Assembly (NCBI GenBank): GCA_950295325.1
Contig: OX485807.1
Span: 20,863,666-20,927,665, forward strand
Source: Polytrichum commune
Lineage: Eukaryota; Streptophyta; Polytrichopsida; Polytrichales; Polytrichaceae
Reading direction: 5' to 3'
DNA: 64,000 nucleotides
Position numbers and translations under genes: made by a program. The notes below the pieces were generated by a model. That model saw only the letters and a list, made by a program, of their open reading frames with translations, did not search any database and was not told the origin of the DNA. Numbering within the stretch: the first letter of the stretch is position 1; every line of letters starts with the position of its first letter. Below, piece by piece: positions 1-11,452 of this stretch.

Positions 1-3000
1 GGTTAGGCGCAGGGCCAGCACATGCGGTTTACTTCTCGGCTTATGAGACGTTGAAGGAGAAATTAGGAGGGAATAGGAACGGGCACCATCCGTTTGCGCA
101 TGCGGCTGCTGGTGCGGGTGCTACAATTGCGAGTGACGCGGTGTTCACCCCCATGGATGTGGTGAAACAGCGGTTGCAGCTCAGGCATAGCCCGTATACC
201 GGGGTTTGGGATTGTATAAAGAAAACAACGCACGAGGAAGGGTTGGGTGCATTTTACAAGAGTTATCGGACGACTGTTGTCATGAATGTCCCCTTCACCG
301 CTGTGCATTTCGCAGCCTACGAGGCGGGCAAAAAGGTATAAACCATTTTTCCCTTACTCACCGCCAGACCGCCCTCAACTGTCCACAACGGGGTCAAATT
401 TGTATCTTGTCCTAAATTGCTGGATGCGATTCTGATTCCTATTTGAATTCTAAGAATTGGCGGCGGGGAGGGAGAGAGAGAGAGAGAGAGAGTGTATATT
501 CTTCCCGTGTTGTCGAGCAGAGCTTCTCCTGCTTTTCTGCATACATCCTTCGATTTCATTTCGAAGTTATGAATTCGAGATTTGAGTGATAATTGAAAGT
601 ATGTGCGATAACCCCGCAAGGTACAATGCGTACAGAGACCTGCTGCTAGTGAGGAGGTTACGTGAAGTTCACCACCTTCGATCATAATCAAAGGTTGTAG
701 GGGGGCTCGTGAGGATCCAGGAATTTTTATTCTTGAACTTTCTTCTTCTCCTTGTTTAGAAGAGATTTCTCTGGAGATCCTTGGTGGATGTATCTTTTGC
801 ATATGGGGCATTGGGCGTCCTAATAACTGGTGCGTTATGCCACTGGGGAGCTCCGGGTTGAAGAATCGGAGGTAGTTCTGGCCAATTATTCCACTACTTG
901 GCTAGAGAGTTGATGAAATCTTTGGTGGGTTGTCTACATGCAGTCTTCCCGTATTATTGTTACTTCTCTAACAACCAGGGCTAGACATCGATCGGCACAA
1001 TCGAGAGCATGTAAGGTTGTTATGTGGAGTTCCACTTGAGTAGTCTCCGTAGAACTTGCTCACGTGGGTCCTGTTGAAAAGATCATTGACCAATTTGAAC
1101 CTTTGATCGTTGTGGGGATGATCCGGTGAGCTCGTTTGGTCATTTCACTGTGAAGAGTTGATGATGGCAGACGCCTTTAGTTGTCCCCACTTTCATCTGG
1201 ATGGTAGTCTTTGAACGTTCGAGTTTTTAGATTAACTGGGTATCTGCAAGTTTCTGTCCCTCTTAGTTTCTTGTAGTACCTCTCGCTCACGGATATGGAG
1301 GTAAAGGTAACTTCATCGAAATGAAAATGTTCAGCCGAGTCTGGTTTTCTTATAAACCACTGAAACATGTGAGTGGTACTTAGAGGTCCAAAAAAGATGT
1401 AAGTCATTACTGCCCTTGCAATACACCTTGTGTTCAGGAGTACCGTTGAGACAAATGAAGTGACTGTTTCACTTCTTGCTACTTCTTTGTTAAGAACGCT
1501 TTTCATAAGTATCACATAACCCCGGTTGTAAGCGCTTCTCAGCATAATCAGTATATGATCACGGCACGCCCACCTTGCCTGATGCGCCAAGTTTGAATAC
1601 CTCCTCAATTCCGACTTCTCCCTTCAAGCAGTTTTATACCTGCAGTCATTGGCATTTGGAGTGTTGGCACTTTGTAAGTGCAGAGGTCTCTGGGTGTTGG
1701 CTTTGTGAACATCTTGTGTTTTCTCATGAAGGGGTTTTGACCTTGTTTGTGTATCCTTCATCTTGTTTTCATCTTTCCAGGGCTTAGGCTCGTGTAAAAG
1801 TGTAGCTCCGAGTCTCTCACTGCATCAGTCTTGTACACATTTAAGATAGTTTTCCTATATGACCACGCCAAGTTGGGCAAATGAACTGTGCTTTGTTTTG
1901 CATTCACGATAACAACGGGATTTTTTACCAAACGGTGCACCCTGTGGGTCATGATATCATAGGCTGTGCTTGACCCCGAACCTGACCTGCTGAGATTCTG
2001 TTGTCGTTGTTGTAGGTGTTGGCAGAAGTCTACCCAGAGTTTGCAGATGAGGAACATTTGTTGATCCACATAACGGCAGGTGGTGCTGCTGGAGCCCTAG
2101 CAAGCGCTGTTACAACGCCGCTTGACGTAATCAAGACAAGATTGCAATGCCAGGTACACCCTTGGTTACTATGTTGTCAACTCTGGTTTCCTCATGTTGT
2201 CGTTTCCTATCTTTTGGGTATACTACAATGTAGGCATTGATGCTTCCTTGGGGTTCTTGAAATGATACCCCCATGACAATGGTGGCCAGGGACTTACTCT
2301 CGGTTACTATCTGTTCCTTTTATGCTGATAACGTCAGTAGCTCTCAGTAGGCTGCATTATTGTCATATCTTTACCTGAAGTCTATACCTGCTTAATGGCC
2401 AGATGGCTTTCTTGCAGTTCATAGAGAGATGTCAGTGCGGCACTTCGTTTTGTGACCACTTGGCTGTGATGGTTTTGAGTGTCCAAGTACAATTGGGTTG
2501 TTTTCTACTTTCTCTACTTTCATTGGTTGCAACTCCTGGAGATCAATAGAGTGGGATTGGCCAGATCTTGCTGGTCAGGTTCTGTAGTAACGTATACACA
2601 TTTAGGTGAGTAATCTGGCATTACACGTTCTAGGCTTTTTGTCAATTGAATAGTTCCGTGCAAATCCAACAGAACCTAAACCATCAGTATCATCTCGGCA
2701 GCCAGATCCTGAAAAGATGCTGATTGAATAAATCGGTACACTGTTGGTATAGTGCATTGCTAGAGTCCATCAAAAACCTGATAACAAGTGCATAGAACGA
2801 GTTTTAAAAAAATGTGGTAAATTTCTTTTGACTTAAATAAGAAGGCTGCACAAAATCCAATCAGCTGCTTAGTCGAGAAAGATGTCATTGCAGCACGAGG
2901 GCATCTAAATGTTCCCCAGACACCCTTTACAGGGCAGGTCTTGATATTGTCTTACTCTTTGAGCTGGGCCCGACCAATCTTACCTGAGAATGCAGTAAAC

Positions 3001-4569
3001 TATATTATAACACAGAAATTGATTTAGTCAGAATATTCGAATCCGGAATTAGCATCAGGGCCCCACACTAGTTCTGATGGATGCAATTGGGATGAAATAT
3101 CCACATACCTATGGGGGGCAGGTCTTTACTAGATTCCCTTTACCTTGGAAAGATTGCTGGGGACCTAGCTTAAAGAGCAAGACGTCCACCCTTACAGACT
3201 ATGGAAAGGACAAGGACTGCTGATTTCAAATAGTTATTTGTTGGACATAATATTCTTCTAAACAGTGAGTTAGTAAAGTGTTTGTGTTTTCAGGGCTTGC
3301 TTTCCCGATGAACTGAAATGATGTTAGAGTTACCTCTTGACATTTTAGAGTAATGTGCCTAGGGGCACAAAGCACAAGTCCGTTTTTTTTCCTTTAAACC
3401 CATCACAGGCATAGTTTGGACTCAACTGACTGCTGATGGAGGTGGTTAGATTAAACCCAAGTAATAACTTCTGGTTTTCCTGTCATGGGCAGTAGGCTTT
3501 CATGAAACTTCAGTCTGTTACATTTGATGCTCTCTGTCAGTATCAGTGAACGGGTCAAAATTCAATCCAAACTCTATCAATATCCTTACTTCTTAATCAT
3601 GAATTGGCTATTCATAGAATTGCTTCGGTTATTTCTTGTATATTTACTAGAAATGTGAAAAATTGAGGTAGAATATGGTTCCGTTAATTTCCTGGAGTTT
3701 GGATAGAGTTTCTCCGGATCAAAATTGGTTTGAACCAGTGATTTGGGAAACCGAACTGGGTGATCTGTAAGTAGTAGCCCGTTCTCCCTGTTCATTTGTC
3801 TTTATCCATTTCTGACAGGAAGTACTTTACAGGTAGTAGGTATACAGTGACGGTTTTCTTTCACGAAATCCTAGATGTGTGATCAAATTTAGATGGACGG
3901 TATACTGATGGTCGAAAACCTAGGTTATATCTGTTAGAATCTGTGACCCTTCTTTCTGAAGGTTCATCTTCCAAATGGTCGGAGGATTCTGATCCTTAAT
4001 TCTAGTCATGTAATTTGATTGTGAGGGAAACTCTCTTTGCACACCAATCCTTGTGTGATTACCAGAAGGATAGGATGATAGTTGGAAACAAGTTCAAAAG
4101 CGTCCATCAAAGTGTTTCGAATTGAAAACATGGCTTTTTCATTGTGCATCTGATATTGTTTTTGTTATGTGAAAGAATGGTAGTGATGAGGCTAGCAGCA
4201 GACTCAGTTTTGAAGAGATTGATTACTAATGCTAAACTTTTTAAGCGGGGCTCAAACATAGAGGAGGGTGATGTCCTGGTACTCCATGAAGAATTTATCT
4301 TGTTGCAGGCACCCGACTTCTGTTTGTAAGAGTTCTCTCTGACGACTGATTGGATCTCTTGGCAGGGTGTGTGTGGAGCAGATAGATACACCAGTGGATC
4401 CGTGAAGGATGCAGCCCGCAGTATAATTAAACGAGAAGGCCCAGGGGCTCTATTGAAAGGAATGCGACCCCGTGTGTTATTTCACACACCTGCAGCTGCA
4501 ATCTGCTGGTCTACATATGAAGCAGGAAAGACATTTCTACAGAAGTGGAATGATGACCAAAGGCCATAA
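1..4569 (+). CDS. Mitoferrin-type mitochondrial iron carrier, 3' part (5' end outside window)
   Basis: Mitochondrial carrier family member that would import iron across the inner mitochondrial membrane. I read three exons: <1-335 (frame starts at base 3), 2016-2153 and 4366-4569 with stop TAA, giving 224 residues. Introns of 1680 and 2212 bp are both phase 0 with GT..AG ends. Two carrier signatures are visible: PMDVVKQRL in exon 1 and PLDVIKTRL at the end of exon 2; the first of the three family repeats lies upstream. LGAGPAHAVYFSAYE at the start, LQCQ joined to GVCGADRY across intron 2, and FHTPAAAICWSTYE near the C-terminus match the plant MIT1/MIT2 (mitoferrin) pattern rather than other carriers. 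Splice junctions were chosen because they join the family's conserved blocks without a frame change. Iron specificity is inferred from family resemblance. Confidence 0.93.
336..2015 (+). other. Intron 1 of the mitoferrin gene
   Basis: The 1680-bp intron starts with GTATAA and ends with TGTTGTAG. It contains a GA microsatellite near its 5' end. No convincing coding sequence is seen inside it on either strand. Confidence 0.85.
472..492. repeat. (GA)n microsatellite
   Basis: About ten uninterrupted AG dinucleotides lie in intron 1 of the mitoferrin gene, preceded by a G-rich stretch. Confidence 0.95.
2154..4365 (+). other. Intron 2 of the mitoferrin gene
   Basis: The 2212-bp intron starts with GTACAC and ends with CTTGGCAG. 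It separates LQCQ from GVCG inside the third carrier repeat. I see no gene or recognisable mobile element in it. Confidence 0.85.
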
Positions 4570-5205
4570 ACAGATTCCAACATCTGACGCTCTCCTTCAA
4601 CTAGCAGCCAAGAATTGGTGCATGGGTCCTACTTTGAGTGGGTTGTTTATTTACATGAGACAACTAAATTACTGGGGTAAAGGGGGCCCCTACGACATAG
4701 ACTTGACAGAGGGAAACCGTAATAGTGTTCCTTAGAATAACTGGATCAACTCCACAAGAGCAAATACTCTTCTATGGGACTCCTTTGAACATAGGCGCTC
4801 GCCTCCTCTGCGAGCCTAGACAAGCAGATTTTTCGGGCCTAGACGAAATGTAAAGTATTCGGTTAAATCCTTGATGCCGCATGTGCCGGTTTTGTGCGCT
4901 GATCAAAGACAAGAGATGGCCTTCTTAAAGTGTGGTTCTGTTCTCATCCTATGTCATTATGACTTGGTTGTGCACCACGACGGGAGGTTCCAAGAAAAGT
5001 TCAAATGCAGAGCAGGTGACTAATGTGGGGGGTGTAAGAGTGATCGATCTGTGCACCAGACACGGGAAAAGAGGACCACCAGCTTGCCGGGCCAGTCACC
5101 TTCCGCACCTCGCACAACTGTGAGGTTCTGATTATGCCGAAAAATTTGAGAAATGTAAGGAACATCATGTGACTTGTTATCTTAAATAAAAAAAATGGAG
5201 TGTTT
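4570..5205 (+). other. Probable 3' UTR of the mitoferrin gene with poly(A) signal
   Basis: Sequence after the stop codon has no family-matching frame. An AATAAA hexamer at 5185-5190, followed by an A run, is a plausible polyadenylation signal. The actual cleavage site cannot be placed from sequence alone. Confidence 0.45.
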
Positions 5206-6090
5206 AGAGAGCAACTTCCGCATGTTGGTTCTTCTCTCAATATTCAGTGTTTTGCTTGTAATATGGCATGAGATTTGGAGTCTTTGTTACTAGGGTCAGT
5301 CAAAAGCCTGGTGCACTTATGTGTATTCTTTTTATGTACCAGGAAAAATCTATAGTAGGTTAGAGGATGTCCTAGTTTGCAAGCAAGGACTAGTCTCTTT
5401 TTGCACAACCTTTCATGACAAAAGATGCTGCTGTAATCATTGTAAGTTCCTGCACAAGGTAGCCCTCTCAAAAAACCGTACCTGAAAGTGCTACCTACAG
5501 TAGATGAGCCTATATGGTTACTTCCAGAAGGTTTGGCCTCTTCTGATGGGCAACGAGTCCAGGACAAAACCTGTCAATTGGTGAGTCCTGTAAAAGTTTA
5601 ATGCCATAAGAATGAGATTAATGTTACTAACCCGAGTTTTTGAGAATTTCTGAAGATCATATATATGCGACCTTCTTAAGCAGTAACATAGGCACGCCTG
5701 TAATGGGAATTGTTGAGCCAGTGATGAGCATTGAAGCTATGTGAACCAATGAGCATCTGAATTAATCTTCAGAATAAAACTCGAAAGTGTAATATGATGA
5801 CATTAACCCATTGTAGACCTATCCTGGTTAAGACATACCCTTGGTGATATATCAGCATTTGTAGATAGAATTATTCATTTCCACCAGATTCACACTGACC
5901 AATGTGATGCCGTATACTAAAAACAGCAAAGTTGCACTCGTGAGAAAGTGGGTATTGCATCGGCTTGGCTCTAACTTTGATGTATTGTCTAAGGTTGAGG
6001 CATCCATAGCCAACCGGGTTCATTTAACCACTCACTAGGGTCATGTAATAACAATATAAATGAGATCTATATTTTTTAAAGCAACCAAAG
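5206..6090. other. Intergenic, nothing recognised
   Basis: AT-rich unique-looking DNA. The open frames on either strand have no recognisable motif and look like chance. Confidence 0.5.
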
Positions 6091-6094
6091 TTCA

Positions 6095-6440
6095 ATGTTT
6101 TTTAGTAGAGGCCCCTATTTCCGATTAGGACCCAGTGGGCAATCTACAGGGTACCGGAATTTCGATCAGGTTGAAACCAATAGTGCCATGACCCATGTCA
6201 TCGTTTTGAGTGCTAAAGTAAGAAGGAATGAATGGCTATGGCAGACTCTAGATATAGGTAACATGTTTGGGTCAACTTTTAACTTCAAAAATTCATAGTA
6301 CTTTCAGTTTCAGGTATAAAATAACCAATTTTTTTTTTTGCAATCCTCTTGATTTTTAACTTCCTACACAGGGAAAACTTGCACCGACTTATACTTCTCC
6401 AGATCTCTTACGCGTCGAATCTCTTAAGCGATCGGTTACA
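6095..6440. repeat. Dispersed repeat T, copy 1
   Basis: Roughly 350 bp resembling 29133-29525 in the same orientation. Shared landmarks include the GTAGAGG..CCTATT start, the phrase around CAATAGTGCCATGACCCATG, and the block around AATCTCTTAAGCGATCGGTT. The copies carry many substitutions and small indels. Class unknown. Confidence 0.6.
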
Positions 6441-8254
6441 TGCGCCTCTACTCTACATGGCGGCGGCTTGTGATTGATTACCCCCACAAGATTTTTGAGA
6501 ATTGTTTTCGCCAAGGAGTAGGGCTGGGACGAACCAACCCGTACAGTGGTTCCTTGGAGACAAGGGTTTAGACATCCAACAAGGAACGAGTGTATGGGTT
6601 GGTTCGCCCAAATCAAGGAGTAGCATTGAGATGAGTGGTCATGGATTAACCTATGAACTGATTACGTGAAACCCTAAAATTTACGCTTCGAAATTTGTAA
6701 CAATCTCTATATTCATGACTTAAAAAGTAAATAAATCGCATTCTCCTTAGAATTTGTTGCTCTTTGCAAGAAACATAATCCCCTGCCACCACTCCTCCTC
6801 CTCCTCCTATTTTAACACATCCAAACCCTTCTTTTAGTTGGATCAGTTATAGATGCCTCAACCAGACAAAAGGATTAATGTGGACAAAGTCTCCGACCAC
6901 ACCATGCAACCAATGTGGCTAGTTGCTTTTAACTCTTGCCTTCCCCTGTTGCCAAGCAACTTGCAAGGGGTTCCTGAATTGAGGTATATACAGTATGTGT
7001 GGAATACGTTTGTACTGCCGGTGCCTCACATTGGGTGCTCAAGGTTTATTATATGCTAAAGTACATGGCCGCACGTGACCCGACTATATCTCCTTAACCC
7101 TTAAAGATTCTTTCGTCAAGGGAGACCGATCTTTATAAACCGATCACTTATACATCCCACTAGCAGAAAAATTATCGGAAAATCGTCACGGGTGCAACTT
7201 CATCCATGTAGGTGCGATATCATTCATAATCCTCATATTGTGTTTGTGGTCTGATCAGTTACGAGTGATAACTAACTTTGAGTAGATGGATGACTCGCTG
7301 CTCCCACAACTCTTCATCCACTCTCCTCTTGCTGGTTACCTAGTCCTGAACACTCTGTAGTTGGGTGGGTGGGGGGGGGGGGGCTGGGCTTGGTGGGGTT
7401 GCCACCCAACCCCCAAGATTCTCGCGTCAATGAAATAATCTGTGCATGATTTTTGCACGACTTTAAGTTTGCATCTAAGAAGTTATTATTTGGATGCCAT
7501 TTCCAAAGTCAAATAAAACAAATAGTCATAAAGACTAGAAAATAGGTCATTGCGTTGTCACCTTCTTAATGGATGAATGTTGTAAGTAGGTTATGTGACA
7601 TGTGAAGAGGCAAAGATGAGGAGGGTCCCACATGACTGTAAGTTGACAAAGTCAACAACTTAATGGGTTGGCTTAGGATTTGTTGTTTGAAATTTGTGAC
7701 CCCGCACAAGACAATAGACTGCCTTATTGCTTATTGGTTGAATAGGTTGTAACAGAATAAGCATTACCAGTGATGGGATAAAATTGAAGGAAGAATGCTC
7801 TAGCTATGAAACTACTTGAGTGTGACAAACCCCTAGCCCATATCTTTAGCCTTGACCACGTGGCTCGTATGGATTGTGTACGTGCTTTGAAAAGAATGGA
7901 GGCCCTTCTCCCACTCGCCATTGTCATGGGGAACTTCCAACCGACAACGATTCATGTCACGATAACTCTACAAAGTGTCCAATGCTTGAGAACACACGCA
8001 ACAATTCCAAAAGCATTCCATGATAAAGTATCACACCCCTTGCACTTGTGCTCGGCACAAGAAATCCACACGCCACGACACTATAAAAACACTTTGGAAG
8101 ATACCATTGATGTTGGTAGGAATGAGGCCCCATTTACTCTATGAGGTCAAGTGGAGATCTTGATGTTAGAGTAATATCTACCCTTCCGAAATCCTTCAAA
8201 ACGACAACCAACCCCCTCCCCCCCCAAAAGAAAAAGAAAAAGAAAAAAGAATCC
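6441..8254. other. Intergenic, no gene recognised
   Basis: Contains a 13-nt G run at 7371-7383 and a plus-strand open frame of 112 codons (7806-8144) with no recognisable domain. I see no supported gene. Confidence 0.5.
7371..7383. repeat. Poly-G tract (13 nt)
   Basis: Uninterrupted G run in an AT-rich intergenic region, followed by further G-rich sequence. One of ten G or C runs of at least 10 nt in the window. Confidence 0.9.
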
Positions 8255-8380
8255 CTCATGACTAGTCCACTAAATAATGTATTTAGTGTCACCAATTCTA
8301 TTTTATCAGTAATCTATTGTAAACCGCCCGTGTAGTGTTACCAATATTAAATGTAAAACTAAGAGTGTGTGTATACAATT
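8255..8380 (-). repeat. Partial copy F of repeat family M (TTTAGTGTCA ends)
   Basis: Contains a TATTTAGTGTCACCAATTCT terminus followed by the CGTGTAGTG..ACCAA..TAAATGTAAAACTAA block also seen at 28850 and 59340. Orientation is opposite to the copies at 38540 and 62692. The rest of the element is not convincing. Confidence 0.5.
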
Positions 8381-9719
8381 TCACTTGTACAAGATTAATG
8401 TATATGTCTAGATTAGATATTGTCCAGTTAAGAAGTTGTTCTACAAAAGTTGAGGGTCAACTCATTTCAATTAAGTCCCACTAGACATATTTGGGGTCTT
8501 TGATGCCCTTTTCAAAGTCAAAATGGCTCAACCCACATAACTTTGAGTCTACAAATGACTTTGTTGTGTTTTTACCTTCTTGATGGACGAGTAGACACCA
8601 CAAAGCTTTAGGCACACGTGTTCTCAAATAGTTTCCATTTGACCTCATTTTTGTGTTTTAAAAACACAAAATACGATCAAAATTATAAAGACAGCACGCT
8701 CACACCACAAAAGGCTCTATAGTTGTATATTCGACACAAGAAGTGTTGAACTTGCCATGGTACTACAACGTTGTCATGCCACTAATTTACCTTGGATTTG
8801 ATTCCAGTGTTTCGACCTACATAGAAAAGTGGGCGAGAAGCTAAATAACACTTAGTTTTATTCCAGTGGTTCGATTTCAACCATGCCATGACACAATGTT
8901 GGGGAACTTGGGCCTTTTGAATATGAACTTAAATAAGGGTTTTAACGTGGCATGAATGAGTTGTATTTAGAAGATTGAACTTTAACTTGGTGAGGAATTG
9001 TCCCATTATTCTTGGGTGCGAGTCCTATCAAGGGTCCCTCCCATGGGGTTTAACAATGTTACATTATGTGGAAACAACATCACTTCCATTTTTCTTGATC
9101 TTTATACAAGCCTATCAAAATATGACAATGTGTAGGCTAGTACACGGTTCTTCATGTCGACATTGGCTATGGTGGAAAAGGTAAATGAAAATGCACTTTT
9201 GTGGATCTTCTCGAGCTCACAATTTTGTCCCAAGTGCTCCACTTTATGTTCATCAACTATGCATACGGAACTTGTGGGTACCTCATTGATTCATCAAAAT
9301 TTGGCTCTTTGGGTTGGGCCCTCACCAATCGAACCTTAACGTGAAAACGAGGTCAGCTCTCTTATAACACATTTTTTTTTTAAAACTTCTTCATATGATT
9401 TGACTCCGGGATGAGTTGGAATGGATTTGCGAGTCTCTATAGGTTGGATATGAATTTTATTTTATTTTTGGAAAAATGTTTTGCAAATCTATAGAAAAAA
9501 ACTTGAAATTATTCTAAGCTATTTGGCATGCTTGAAATAGCAACAATTTTTGGAAGTGTCACTTTTAGGCTCCAACTACTTTAGTGCGTCAAAAGGAAAC
9601 TCCAAGTTCAACTTGTTGGGCCCCCAAGGCCCACTGAATGAGTTCAGTCCCATGTTTGGTTTTTGTTGTGGGCCTGAGAGTTGGTCTACCACCTGTGGTG
9701 TTCCTCGAAGGAGACATAG

Positions 9720-10010
9720 TTGTGTAGAAGCCCAAGGGGTGGACTCTTCATAGCATGTACTCCCTATGTCCTAAAATGATTGTCCTACCCCCAAAAGTTT
9801 TATGTCCCAAAATGTTTGTTGAACAAACATTTTGGGATATAAAATTCCTAGGGTTAGGACAATCATTTTGGGACAAAGGGAGTACAAATCTACATGAGTG
9901 TAGAAAAGGGTATTAGTTGAGGCATTAGCGCACATAGTATACCTCAGGGGGGGGGGTGTGTTTTTCTCTAGTGTGTACATATAAAAAGGTTATTGACAAT
10001 TTTGAAGCAA
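9720..10010. repeat. Dispersed repeat U, copy 1 (carries a Stowaway MITE)
   Basis: Left and right flanks match 61815-61985 in the same orientation, and the left flank matches 57640-57700 inverted. Shared words include GTGGACTCTTCATA, TGAGGCATTAG and GTGTGTACAT. In this copy the repeat is split by a 123-bp MITE. A G10 run (9947-9956) lies in the right part. Confidence 0.75.
9758..9884. mobile_element. Stowaway-type MITE with TA target duplication
   Basis: A 123-bp element (9760-9882) flanked by TA on both sides. It begins CTCCCTATGTCCTAAAATGA and ends with the inverted counterpart TCATTTTGGGACAAAGGGAG, the classic Stowaway CTCCCT-type terminus. The interior is also nearly self-complementary around 9820, so the whole element can fold into one long hairpin. 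Two related copies of the surrounding repeat (TA at 57668-57669 and 61846-61847) lack the insert and have a single TA, which proves the boundaries. It is non-autonomous, with no coding capacity. Confidence 0.95.
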
Positions 10011-10795
10011 ATGTAGTTGTACAAAAGAGATCCCTAAGGTTTATTAAAAAGCATTGATATTTATATGCTATTATTGCCTTAAATCCAATGATGTGTCTTT
10101 TAGGGTCATATTGTTATGAATTACATCCTATAGATGAAAAAGTGTTCAATGACTTTCTCATTGGATAATGGAAGTGGATTGTATATGTAATAAAAGCCTT
10201 TCTATTTCAAGATGTAAATTGTGCATATGTAGTGGAGGCATTTATCACATCAAATGGAATCATTTAGTACAAACATATGACTCCATTTTCTAGCCTTATA
10301 TATGAGAAATTTATAGAATAAAATAAATAGGCTATACACTTGATTTGTTCCATAAATCTCTCATATACAAGGGTTTGATTTCATAGTCACCCACGCATGT
10401 CATTTAGGTTTCCAAGAACGAGTCCACCCTTGGGGAATTTGAATAACAATTCAACGTTCGTGGGTATTTGCTGTGGATTTCCAAATACAAGATTTTGAAG
10501 CCCATGATGTAGCCAAATAAGATAGTCATTACAACACTTCAATTCTCGGAGATTGGAAGAAAATTGTGTGCATGCATACATAAGATAGCAACCTTCTTCG
10601 AAAGGATTTCTCCTTCCCACTATGCAATCACAAATTTGCACTTGAGCCATGTGGCTAAAGAAGACTTCAAATTTGTCACAACTTGGACCCCATGTCTTTC
10701 CTCTTTTTTTAAAATCTTTTGGCATGGGAGAAAGGCACTACATCATTTATGGTATTTAGTGTCACGCACACTATTTACAAAGTGCCTAAACTTAT

Positions 10796-11452
10796 ATGCC
10801 TAGCAGAGCCCTACATTGGGTGCCCATACTCATGCCCATGCCCACCCATGCCCATGGGTTTTGGGTGGGCATGGGTGCGATATTATTGTTCATGGGTGGG
10901 CATGGGTTCAATATTATTGTTCATGGGTGAGCATGGGCTAAAGCAAAGCATATTGGAAGTTCAGTATGTGTGAGACATACAAGGTCACTGATCTCGAAAA
11001 AAATGAGATTATTGTAGCGGTGAGCTTAGCATTGCCAATGAATCGGGATACCACTGCTAAATTCAATATTCTCTTGTGGTGGAAGCTGAAAGGAGCCCCC
11101 ACATTCCCTATCATGTCGCACGTGGTGCGTTCGGTTTTGTGCATCCATGCATCCAACTCCAAATCGGAGTCAAACTTCTTGGATGCAGGGAATACGCTAA
11201 CCAAGAAGCGCTCCGGGCTGAAGCCAACGATAGTGAACGACCTTTTATTTGTCTGATCCAACCAAGACTTGGTGTAGTCGGGTAATACACATTACACCAT
11301 TTCTGAATACATGGGTGCAATTTGAATAGCATGGGTGGGCATGGTTGGGCACATGTCATGCTATGTGTGGGCATGGGTGCGCACATGTCATGCTATGGGT
11401 GGGCATGGGTATGGGTGCAATTTAAAGGAAAATGTTGGGCTCTGATGCCTAG
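10796..11452 (+). mobile_element. hAT transposon, 641-bp deletion derivative with 8-bp TSD
   Basis: The element spans 10804-11444. Its ends are CAGAGCCCTACATT and, inverted, CAGAGCCCAACATT. It is flanked by a perfect 8-bp direct repeat ATGCCTAG at 10796-10803 and 11445-11452. Eight-bp duplication and CAG..-type ends are hAT superfamily hallmarks. Subterminal regions at 10817-10934 and 11330-11420 hold repeated copies of a CATGGGTGGGCATGGGT-like motif in both orientations, as expected for transposase-binding arrays. Inside is a remnant of the transposase C-terminal domain. Identical duplications suggest a fairly young insertion. Confidence 0.93.
10966..11256 (+). pseudogene. hAT transposase C-terminal (dimerisation) domain remnant
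   Basis: A 96-codon open frame lies within the hAT element. From about residue 32 it reads as the hAT C-terminal dimerisation region: ILLWWK, then FP, then AS..SES.FLDAGNTLTKKR and SGLKP...DLLFV. This corresponds to the family pattern WW...FP...A...L.I..S...SE..FS.AG....KR..L.P..V..L.F. The N-terminal BED finger and RNase-H-like catalytic core are missing, so it cannot be an active transposase. It fits an internal deletion that kept the 3' end of the transposase gene. Confidence 0.85.

Noticed and set aside
7806-8144. 112-codon plus-strand open frame
   Set aside because: Composition is ordinary but no motif, splice context or homologue could be named; likely chance in AT-rich DNA.
10387-10725. 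112-codon minus-strand open frame next to the hAT element
   Set aside because: Lies outside the hAT boundaries and shows no transposase, gag or pol motif.
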